Positions 51,238 to 61,100 of a stretch of DNA of 64,000 bases are shown here, piece after piece. Made by a program: the position numbers and the translations under genes. A model generated the notes under the pieces. The model did no database searches. It was not told the origin of the DNA and saw only the letters and a list, made by a program, of their open reading frames with translations. The DNA is from Trichuris trichiura. Lineage: Eukaryota > Nematoda > Enoplea > Trichinellida > Trichuridae. The stretch's first letter is position 1. Every line of letters begins with the position of its first letter. The stretch covers positions 4,278,001 through 4,342,000 of the forward strand of contig JBAJFE010000005.1 of assembly GCA_037903355.1 (NCBI GenBank), read 5' to 3'.

Positions 51238-53689
51238 CCTTATATTAAAAAGGAAGACGTACGTCAACTACTAACTTGGAACCGTTTTCGTTAGCACTAT
51301 TGTTCAAAGTTCAAATATGGAGTCGGCGGGCAACTATGTTCTGGAAACTGCTGTTCCTCTGGCCACGAATTGTTGTAAAGCATATGGTTATAAAAGCAGT
51401 TCAAACCGATCGTGCGCTTTCCGTGCTTGCTGATATTCTGCGGTTCAACGTAAACAAATCATTTGCAAATCATTTGCTCAATTCATAAGCAGCGGCTTTA
51501 ACGACTGAGCATCCAAGTTTCAGCCGAAGTAAACAGTGTCGAAATGAAGGCATAAAAAACTAATGTTTTTATTTTTTTTAATCCTTATAACCGCCTCAGA
51601 CAAAGAAGAAAATATAAGTTCGACGGCTGATACTTTTGTGCCTGTCTTCAGCGGTGAAGAAAAAGTAAATAACCCAAAGTCACTTTAATGCCAACACCTG
51701 CAACTTTCGGGATATTTCGGATCCCGGAGCTTGCGGACAAGAAACGTATACTTTCTGCAGCAGAGCTAGCTGTCACAAGTCAAGAAATTTATTAAGAACC
51801 GTTATCAAACACTCGTTGGTTAAAATGTTCATCGATATTTGAAACTCTTTAGTACTTTACACGTGACTTAGTTTAAAAGGTCTTTGCCTGCTTAAAATGT
51901 TTCCACAGAAGAAAAATGAACGCTTTTGGATTTAAATTCTTTTTGGAGGTCTAACTCTTTGTCTTAAAAACCGAGAGCGGTTAGTGAGCCGCATTTTTTA
52001 TTTGTTTTGTTTCAAAAATAAGCTCAAGCAACATTTTGAACAACTAACCTGAGTGTCGTTTATTGTTTACTGTGGTTGTTCTTGAATTCGGATAAAAAGT
52101 AAATGATTATCTTTAAAGTTCCCTTGCTGCTGTTTTCCAATCAAAATTATTTCAAAAAAATTAAAAGCGGACGATATTACTCGCGTGGTCAAATATTTCC
52201 AAACTTAAATGCATTAAACACTTAAGATTAACGCTTTTAAACAGCTGACGTTGTTACTAGTAGTCAATCCTTAGACCGCTGATGACGGGTCTCAAATTTT
52301 ATTAAGAAAAGTTTATTAATAAAAGTTTATTCGCGGGACAAATAAAATCCGTACAAAAGAAGCCAAAACACTTAAGATTATCAAAAAAAAGACAGAGACT
52401 TGCGGCTTGATGTTGCGAAATAACACCGTGCAAATGCTCTGTATGTTCAAAAAATTAATTTGACCAAAGTCCACTTGGAAAGACTTAGGAAATGGACTGA
52501 TCGCATTCTAAAAATATTTTTACACCTTCTTGCCATGTTCGCAAGGATTCACTTGATCAATGGTCTTCTTTTTAAAGCTGTCATCTAAATTGAAGTCTCG
52601 CGCTTTCATTGCCACACAATATTTCACTTTGCTAATCGTAAAGGAGTGAAGATGGAATATTTGAAATTTCGCTATTCATTTTTTCAGTTGGAATTTTAGG
52701 GGGAAAGAAATTTTTACGCAACAGTATTCGCATAGTTTCAAACTGCTCCTTGACGCGCCTTTGGGTCCTTAAAAAATGCGCCACAGAGTTACAGTACACC
52801 TGATGTAATGCAGGTGTTCAAACGAAAAATTTAAGTTTACCTGTTGCTCGCATTGTCTTGTTGGTCACGATAAATGTACATAATGCAGGCGTAAGCAGGA
52901 AACGGTTTTTGTCTGGCAGATGGGATCTCCCATAGGACTGTTTTCCCCTAGCCACTTCCTCCTGCGAGAACTAACCCCTTAGAAGCTAACTCCTAATAAA
53001 AATCGTTTTCTGTTGCAATTTCTTCCATAAGCTTAAAGTCGTGCAGATTTTTGAAGCCAGCGGAATCGTATTTTAATTAGTAGGAATTCAAATGTGCCTT
53101 TTGTCTCACTTCGCATTTGTTTATTGTGATATACATTTTCGTGCGCGTTTCAATACCACCTGTACTTGTAGAAAGCAATTTGTCTAATCTCAAGCAGCAG
53201 CAGGCAAAAGCTTGCGAACGTAACCTGAGAATCAAGTTCTCAGTATCATTTAAAAGTTATTGTTTCCTTGCGGCCACGAGTCTGATAAATAAGTATCGCA
53301 CTGTAGCTGCCTGCTAAGCAATAGCCAATAGCACATTATTGTTTAAAAATTCGAACAGCGAAAGTATTTTCTGCAGAACTAGAAATGTTGGAACTGTAGT
53401 GCGGCGGTACGTAAAAGTGTACTTTGAAGGCTTCGATTATTTTTACTGTTTTTAATCATGTCGTCCTGGCTTATCTTTCGCTTTATGAAGGTATGCTCGA
53501 CGTTGTATAAGATACCGCATCGTATTCGCATTATACCGTAGGATGTATGTGTAACCTGCAGACAAGAAAAGAAGCTGTCCAAATCGGAACTACAAAGTCT
53601 CCTTATTCCGCATCAGCCGCAGGTGCTCTCTAAGCTTTGTGTAGCATTTCGTTTTATATTTTCGAGCTTATAAATGCCATTATTTTACG

Positions 53690-54358
53690 ATGGGTAAAGT
53701 TGCATCGTCGTTGTCTCGAAGCTTTTTAAATATAAGCGTCGAACGCCGCGTGGAACGTTGGCTAGAAAAAGGGCCAACCGGTGAACCGCCTCCTCATTAT
53801 CCAGCGGAAGAAGCTGTTCTTAAGAAACTGAAAGCTGAGCACCCCGAGTTCGAAGCGTACATCAACGAGAAGCCAACTGAAATGTTGGAGCGGATGAAGC
53901 GATTGGACGTGGAAAAGATCGTTGAGCACAACTCCATGGAACCCGGACGAATACCGGCTCCCAGTCATATGTCTATTGAGGACGCAGGGGCTCTTTACAG
54001 GTTTATTGAACCACCGGCGGACAGGATACCGCCAGGAAAAATTACCCTGAGCAGACTAGTGCAATTACTGAACGAAATGCAGCTTCCGGAAGCGGACATA
54101 TCAAAGCTGTCTGCTCAAAATGCGCTAAGCGAGGAAGCGGTGCAAAAACTATCCACCTACTTTGGCGTGTTCACCGAAGGGACGGATGAGAGAAAACTAC
54201 CTCCTGTTAAACTTGCGGAATTGAATACTTTCGGCCCCGAAATGACAATGGACGAGTTGGAGTTGAAATTGCTCACTACGCGCGCTAAAGTGGAGAAGGC
54301 GCGAAAAGCCGATCTTCCGAAAAAGGAAAAGTCGTTCTCTTCTCTGCCTGACAAGTAA
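53690..54358 (+). CDS. ndufaf4: NDUFAF4-like mitochondrial complex I assembly factor
   Basis: NDUFAF4 helps build the peripheral Q-module arm of respiratory complex I in mitochondria. The single-exon frame encodes 222 residues (human 175). It begins MGKVASSLSRSFLNISVERR, which parallels the vertebrate start, including Gly2 in a myristoylation-like MGxxxS context and a basic helix after it. The middle has HPEFEAYINEKPTEMLERMK, like the family's YPEVKGEIARKDEKLLSFLK. The best match is the segment after position about 110: DRIPPGKITLSRLVQLLNEM, then LSEEAVQKLSTYFGVF, corresponding to IPKGKISIVEALTLLNNHK and VNSLLKYFVTF. The C-terminus is longer than in vertebrates and Lys-rich. The gene ends 110 bp before the TRMU start on the same strand. 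Confidence 0.75.
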   Translation: MGKVASSLSRSFLNISVERRVERWLEKGPTGEPPPHYPAEEAVLKKLKAEHPEFEAYINEKPTEMLERMKRLDVEKIVEHNSMEPGRIPAPSHMSIEDAGALYRFIEPPADRIPPGKITLSRLVQLLNEMQLPEADISKLSAQNALSEEAVQKLSTYFGVFTEGTDERKLPPVKLAELNTFGPEMTMDELELKLLTTRAKVEKARKADLPKKEKSFSSLPDK

Positions 54359-54468
54359 AGGCTTTATTTTGGGACAAAAGTCATTGTTCGCTTCTTCGTT
54401 GTTGCGCGTGTTATCGTAAAAGACATACGTACGCAAGTAGATTACAAGCAAAGGTTCGCGGACGAATA

Positions 54469-56235
54469 ATGTCGTTGCAGAGGATGTTCAAGAAGGTTGC
54501 GTGCGCTATATCCGGCGGCATAGACAGCGCCGTGGCGGCATATCTACTGAAGGAGCGTGGATTCGACGTCATTGGTGTGTACATGCACAACTGGGATTCG
54601 AACGAGGAGGGAAGTTCCTGTACGTCGAATGGCGACTTTCTAGATGCTACTAAAGTGGCAGATCATTTAAAACTTCCTTTGCAACGGGTTGACTTCGTTA
54701 GACAGTACTGGTTAGATGTGTTCAGGTAACATTCATTATTTCAAGTTTTCCCTTCTCAATTTGAATTTTCAGTCATACTGTAGACTCGTACCGTTTGGGC
54801 ATATCCGCTAATCCCGACGTGCTATGTAATCGCTTTATTAAATTTGGTAGTTTTTTTCGTTACGCAATCAATAGGCTACGCGTTGACGCTATAGCCACTG
54901 GTCACTACGCTCGTTCGAGCTTTGGCAGTTATCTAGAACAGTACAGCTCTACGAAAAGTGAGTTGAAGATGGTTTCTTGGAAAGGGTCATTTCGACGGTT
55001 CTGCATAGATGCGGTGCTGCTAAGGCCGAAGGATCGCTTCAAAGATCAAACCTATTTCCTATGCCAAGTTGCTCAGTCAGCATTGGCGAGAACAATGTTT
55101 CCTCTGGCATTGTTACTTAAAGATGAAGTTCGCGAATTGGCTCGTCACGCGGGACTCGGTTGGCTTTGTGCCAAACCAGAAAGCGTTGGTATATGCATGG
55201 TTGGTCCAAGGAGGTTCCCAAAGTTCATTGATCAGGTGGTGGGCGGATCCGCAAGTCCGCTTGGTAATGTAGTTTACCCTTTACAGTACATTGAGCCCAA
55301 ACGGGGCAAACTAATCGATGTGGACACTGGAGCAGTTGTGCACGAGCACGAAGGTACGCACTGCGACAATAATTTTTATTTCGTTATATCTTAACTGCCA
55401 GCTCAGTTTGACGAGATACACCCATTTTAAAATTAGCATATATAAAGAAATGTACTTCGTAAAGAGCACTTCTAGGGCACACGTCGCCCCGTCATCAGCC
55501 CGTATTAATAAGGCCATATCGATGTTAGGTTCGGGTATACTGTAGCTTAAAGGCGGAGGAACGCAGGTTCAAACAGAAAGATGCTTTTGTGGATGCAGTT
55601 TTCAGCACAGCCATCCGTCACAATGCAAAAATAAAATGTTGCAGAATAAGATCGACTTGAGATAGCATAATAAACTTTAAAAAAAAGTATAAGTAAAAAT
55701 TAAAAGATAAATTAGTTTAACCTGGCAGTTTCTGCTTCTACTTCTCATTTTTTTGTCTACTTAAAGGAATACACTTATATACCATTGGTCAGCGAGTTGG
55801 TATTGGAGGATTGGATCACGGTTATTACGTCACTAAAATATGCCCGAACAGCGGTGACATTTACGTGGTAAGTTTTCTAAACAATAATTTGATCAGTTGG
55901 ATACCGTAGACAAAATGCAAATGTTGTTGCAGTGCGCGTGCAACTTCCATCCAGCTATGTATAGCCGTGCTTTGTTCACTGCCGAGCCGCATTGGATCTC
56001 CGACGAAGTGCCCGAAATGCCAAAGCGATATTCGCTGAAGACGCGCCATCCTTCGCGTACTGTACCATGCCGCGCAAGTTGTTTACAGGGAAGCAACAAG
56101 TTGTACGTACAGTTAGATTTTCCCGCTCGGGCATTAAGCTCGGGACAGTATGCCGTCCTGTACGAGGGGGATCGATGCTTGGGAGGGGCATGCATTGAGC
56201 GTACGGAGCCATTTATAGTTCACGCGTTGAAATGA
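54469..56235 (+). CDS. trmu: Mitochondrial tRNA-specific 2-thiouridylase (TRMU/MnmA), 5 exons
   Basis: It adds the 2-thio group to wobble U34 of mitochondrial tRNA-Lys, -Gln and -Glu, using ATP and sulfur relayed from a cysteine desulfurase. Exons 54469-54725, 54773-54957, 55009-55353, 55767-55867, 55933-56235 give 396 residues in phase (human 421). Seen: the PP-loop SGGIDSAVAAYLL, YMHNWDSNEEG, the first catalytic Cys in NPDVLCNRFIKFG, AIATGHYAR, FKDQTYFLCQV, the second catalytic Cys in ESVGICMVG, the GIHLYTIGQRVGIGG loop, and the C-terminal barrel ending ALSSGQYAVLYEGDRCLGG. The 51-bp intron at 54958-55008 is a multiple of three without stops. Removing it restores the conserved KNAVLLRPKDRFKDQ. 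A 29-bp intron is possible at 55868, but the 65-bp one aligns better. It converges with NDNF with only 47 bp between stops. Confidence 0.95.
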
Positions 56236-56282
56236 AATACAAAGTCTTTTTTTAAAAAAATTTTCTTTGAACCTACAATCCG

Positions 56283-57929
56283 TCAGCAGAATTGTTTTGT
56301 CTTAACCCACACGGTTCTATACGGGAGCGTTTCCCCGTTTGGCTTTGAGGCGTACAAGTCGAAACGATACGTATTTGCTGGCCGTAAGCCCATCACTTCT
56401 CTGGTGATCATTACCTCAGCGCCTTCGCCTCCGCTATGATGATGAAAGCGACGACAGAAAACGAGCTCAGAGTCAGCTGCCGGTCCTTGACATCGATTTG
56501 GTTCTTCCAACAAAATCAGTTGCGTAAAGTAGTCATCTTGCTCTCGTCTTTTAAACAAGCAAACCGAGTGAGCTTGAGTCGATTCAAGCCAACCGAGTCG
56601 GACACTTCGACAAGTTCTTCCGTGTTCCAGCACTAATAAGCTCGTATCAAATGGCATAGTTGGATAGGGGTATGTGCTCGCATTGACCGACGCCCAAAGC
56701 TTGTAAGTCTTTTCAGTGTCGTCATTGTTGAATACTCGTATACGAAGCTCACCGGCTGTCATGTTTGTCAGCTCTACAGTCTTCAACTCCTCCACTTGCC
56801 AATGACGTAAGAATTGACCATTGCTATAGGCGGACACTCGAAGAGAACCAGTGCATGGATACAACGTAATAAGCAAGCTTGATGCCGGCTTTTCAACTGT
56901 CAATACGTGTATTCGGGCTGAATATTGGGACAGTCCCAAATGGGCTATCGTTAATTGACCGTCAACTATAGTTGACGATGGATACGACAAAGGATTTGTC
57001 GTAGTGAATGCAGCGCTGTCAAAAGGGACAGTTTCAATAGTTGACGGTCGAAAGGCAAAGACGCTAAGAAAATAGCGTACGTCCGTTAGGAGACCGCTCA
57101 GTGTAAGCGTTCGTCGACGATTGGATGAAATTGAAAAGCGCATTGTTTGCTCGTCCGCAGCGCAAAGAGCTTCAAAAGTTTTCGATCGACTCAATAAGAA
57201 TATGTATTCAAGGTCAGCGATCGCCGCTTCCGACTCCAACTGATCCCAATAGATTGTCACCGACCCATCGTCGGCGGATTGGCGCACTCGAACTCCACGA
57301 TTGGGCAACAGTTGAGCCAACGAATGCTTTTCCTTAATGGCCAATCGAATTTGACTAACGCATGGCCGGTTGGTAACCGATTTTAAAACTATCCGTCCCA
57401 TCCTACCGGAAAAGGAATTCGTACTGTAGCTCATTTGGTTACTGCCGATGTGTCTGGTCAATTCTTCTTCCCTAACTGTCAAGTCTTGTCGTACCTTATT
57501 ACCATACAGTCTGTTGTCAACAGTATTCTCCGGCAAGTAGTAGCGGTACGATTTGGGTGCTACTGGAAATTTCCCTAATGCTTGTCGTGCGATATTATAT
57601 ACGCGTATATTTTACCTGCAACACGTCGATACAACGCCCATTCCACGTCGCATCCGCAGGGTGTCACAACGGCACGGAAAGACGAAGTTGGTTGGACGAG
57701 TAAAAAATCGACGCTTCAACGAATAAGGTAAACATAAAGTTGAAAAAAAGGTCGCTGCAAGAACTTACGATCTCGACTCTCCTTGATTCACTTGGACGTT
57801 CAGCAATTTTGGAGAATCGTGCAAAGTCAAAAAGTCGCTGTCGCCTGAATTGTCCACCTTTGACCTGGCGATCGTTGGTCGAGAAGAAGCGAGTAAGCAA
57901 AAAACGAAAAGTTGCACCGAAAAGAGCAT
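56283..57929 (-). CDS. ndnf: NDNF-like secreted protein (neuron-derived neurotrophic factor family), 3 exons
   Basis: NDNF is a secreted fibronectin type III protein of vertebrate neurons and endothelium. The Drosophila relative is Nord. Exons (minus): 57769-57929, 57616-57713, 56283-57562, giving 512 residues in phase (human 568). A signal peptide starts at the ATG at 57929 (MLFSVQLFVFCLLASSRP). The second exon gives VVTPCGCDVEW, matching the family's VTPCDAPLEW. The C-terminal third is very close to NDNF: YPYPTMPFDTSLLVLEHGRT, RLGWLESTQAHSVCLFKRRE, NRCQGPAADSELVFCRRFHH, GLRPANTYRFDLYASKPNGE and the terminal VKTKQFC. Conserved Cys spacing and the final Cys support extracellular folding. A longer upstream reading (to 58139) exists but would bury the signal peptide. 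It lies 206 bp downstream of the ankyrin gene on the same strand. Confidence 0.9.
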
Positions 57930-58058
57930 TGTGGACGCGCACGACCGCTTGTGGCTGGAACAATGCGCGCGAAACGCTTTCCAATGCAACGAGAAAACAG
58001 CAGCCGTCCTCTCTTCGTTCGACCAAAAGCAACTGTTACGCTTGTCAAAAGTGGCAAA

Positions 58059-58064
58059 TTTATT
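58059..58064 (-). terminator. candidate poly(A) signal of the ankyrin gene
   Basis: AATAAA on the minus strand about 72 bases after the ankyrin stop at 58136, within the 206-bp gap before NDNF. Confidence 0.55.
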
Positions 58065-58135
58065 GTCGTGCTTCATTTCGTTAGAATTCTCGCGGAAAGG
58101 AAAAACAACTCTCGCAAAAAATAGACCTGAAATTG

Positions 58136-61100
58136 TCAATAAAGTTCCGAATCCGAGGAACTGGCCGTCGACGAGAACAATGGCGCTTTGGTCATTAAAT
58201 CATCTTTCCACGTTGCCGCTTCTCCTACAAAAAGAAACAACACTTCCAATTGGACGACCAACTTGGACACTTCAAGGTCACCCAAAGGCTTTCCGCATAT
58301 GGGATAGGACGTATCCGTTTTGGCTCCCATCGCTATTAGCAGCATTTCAAGACAGTATCTTTGCCGGCTGTCCTTAACAAGCATTGTGACAGCGCACAGT
58401 TCGTCTCGATCAACAACAAATGGAGAAGCATGTTTCAGCAGCAGCGTTTCAACAACGGGCAGCATGACGTTGGCCACAGCGTAATGGAGGGCTCTGAAAT
58501 CCATTCTTATTGTCAACTTGTTACGACGCAAAGAACGACTTGCGTTTTTCCCTCCGAATTTTGCATATCCACAAATGAACAATAGCCAAGGATGGTTAAG
58601 GCGACTGCTTCTTCCTTCTTTAAAAATTTGAAGTCAATTGTATGCTAATTATTCAAGAAGAACGCTTACGTTGATGACTGCATGGTGCAACGCGTTGTTG
58701 CCGTCATTGTCAGCTATGGAGACATCGGCTCCTTTTTGCAATAACGTTTCTAAGATATGGTTTGCCGCGTGGAAGGCAAATCGATTGGAGAAAAAGCAAT
58801 GACGTCATACCGACAATGTCAACGTAACCTCGTTTAGCCGCTTCCATCAATGGCGTTGTACCATTTTGATCGCGGTCGTTGGGACTGAAACCAGCTTCGA
58901 TCAGACTGGCGCATACGGCTAACCCGCCCGACGAACATCCAACGTGCAAAGGAGTTCTAAAGCATTTTATAGACGCAATGTTGGATACTGGCGACAAAGG
59001 AACCTTTGTTGCAAGTCTTTGAGATGGATAGCGTGCGTACCCAAAAAACGGCACAACGCCAAGCAACATTCCGGCGATTGTAAGTAGCTGCAAAAAAAAA
59101 GACATTACGGCAAATAGTAAAAAGAGAAAGCAACTACAACTCACGCCGCGCAGTGTAAAGGACTTTGATCTATGCCGGCGAAGAACTTTTCCTTTTGTCG
59201 GTCGAGAAGCATTTCCAACGCTTTGATATGACCTACGCGCGTATGCAAATATATATATATATACTGGATGACAACCAAATAAGGATAGTGACACCTCGCT
59301 CTGCTGCCACGTGGAATGGGGACAGACCTTTTGAGGAAACCATTTCGCTAATGAAAAAGCCGTCCGGAATTCGTTCAAGAAGAGAATGCATAATTTTTTC
59401 ATCGCCCGCCCACGCAGCTTGGTGTAGCGCATTTCGACCGCCTACATCGTCGGCAAGAATGTATCGAACCGCGTCGTTTGAAAGACTTTCCAAAATCAGC
59501 TGAACCGAAGCTGTTCGACCATAGTATATCTGCATGCAATGACCGTTGGAGAATGACGAGCTCTCAGCTACGCTCTCACTGCTTACCGCCACGCTCAATG
59601 CGGAACGGTAAAACTTGTCCAATAGGCTCGGGTCGGCGCCGGCCTTAAGAAGCAAATCGACCGACGTTGCTTCGGGAAGAGAAGCGGCAAACATAAGAGG
59701 CGTTCTGCAACAACCAATGGAACAACGTACCAACACGGCGGCGACCCAGCAAAAAGTACCTTTCCAATACGTCGCGCACATCCAAGTTCTTGTCGCTACC
59801 CACTTTTTCCAACATCGCTTTCAGCAGGCCGCTTCCCGCGGTTTCGGACGACGCTTAAACGGAAGGTCAGTCATAATTCCGTATGTCCATTTTTCATTGG
59901 GATTTTTCGGCTAAGCGCTTATTGGCTAACCGCCTTTGAGATGACTAGTTGGCGTTAAGTCTTAAGTTTACACAGTTATCATATTTCAAATCATATTAAT
60001 GTACTATTTCCTAGAATAAAACCAAAACGTGGTAGTATTCGTAGCAGTTAAGACTTAGTCCAATTGAATAACTTTAATTCATTAGCATAAAGTCAATGAA
60101 TTACCGATTAGGTGTAATGGTGAGGTTAGCTCGCGAAGCGTTTGCTGAGTCACGCTGGGCCCATGTTCCAGCAACGCGGCAGCGAATTCGTAGTTTCCAT
60201 AGCTCAGAGCAATGTGAAGTGCTGTACGCCCTTAATTAGCCGTATTTACGACGCAAGCAAAAATAACAGACGGATATTCCGCGTCAACCGTATGCGTCGC
60301 TGACGTCAATGTCACAACCATTTTTGAGGAAAAATTTCATCACGTCCACTCTACCGTAGCGAGCCTTCAATAAAACAAACGCTGATTACGCGCAATGCCG
60401 ATCGGTCGTACCGCGAAGTGCAATGGGGTCAGTGTTCCTTGATGAAAAGCCCAGACCACCTGAGAATGCTTTAATTTTGACCACATCTGCAAGAAAAAAA
60501 AACTTTTGCCAACAATGAAGAGAAGTGTATGCATATTTGCATATCCCACCGTCTTGCAGGCCGGAAGGAATCCTTTTCCAGCAGCGTAATGTAATGGAGA
60601 GAAGCCATTTACGTCTTGCGCGGTGCAGTTGGCCTCTTTGTTCACCAGCTCATTAATGCAACTACGAGAAGATGACTTATATGCTTTTTTATGGCAATGA
60701 AAGTGGGCCAGCATAACTCACTCTCCGGTGGAGTCAAAAAAGGACGCGTAATGCAGCGGTGTCCGGTTTTCGAAAGTTATTGCGTCCACATCGGTGCCCG
60801 CGCGAAGCAACATCTTCAATATGTAAATATTCGACGTGAAAGCAGCGTAATGTAGAGGAGTCCTAAAAAAGAGAGGACATTTTCGAAAAGTCAAAAACGT
60901 AGTTGGCATTGCTTACAAGCCGCGGGCGTCGGTACGACAATGATTGACCTTTTGTCCAAGTAGAGTTTTCACGCATCCATCCCTTATAAAGTAAGTTACA
61001 TTTTTCGGAGTTCGACAAAATTTCCTTAAAGCTTACGATGGAAAGCAGCTGGCAGCAGCGTAATGCATCAAACTTCGCCCCTCGTTGTCGACCAGGTTGG

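Larger units (their letters stand above)
50003..53689. other. AT-rich gene-poor region upstream of the NDUFAF4-like gene
   Basis: About 3.7 kb, AT-rich, with many short direct T- and A-runs. It contains the odd TGA-interrupted ORF, a hairpin, and a 41-codon frame at 51563-51688 starting with a hydrophobic MFLFFLILITAS segment that may be a signal-peptide exon. Nothing else can be supported. Confidence 0.4.

Noticed and set aside
55868..55896. 29-bp intron in TRMU
   Set aside because: Good borders, but the 65-bp alternative ending TTGTTGCAG matches the family spacing exactly.
57765..58139. Longer NDNF N-terminus starting at 58139
   Set aside because: It would place about 70 unrelated residues before a clear signal peptide at 57929.
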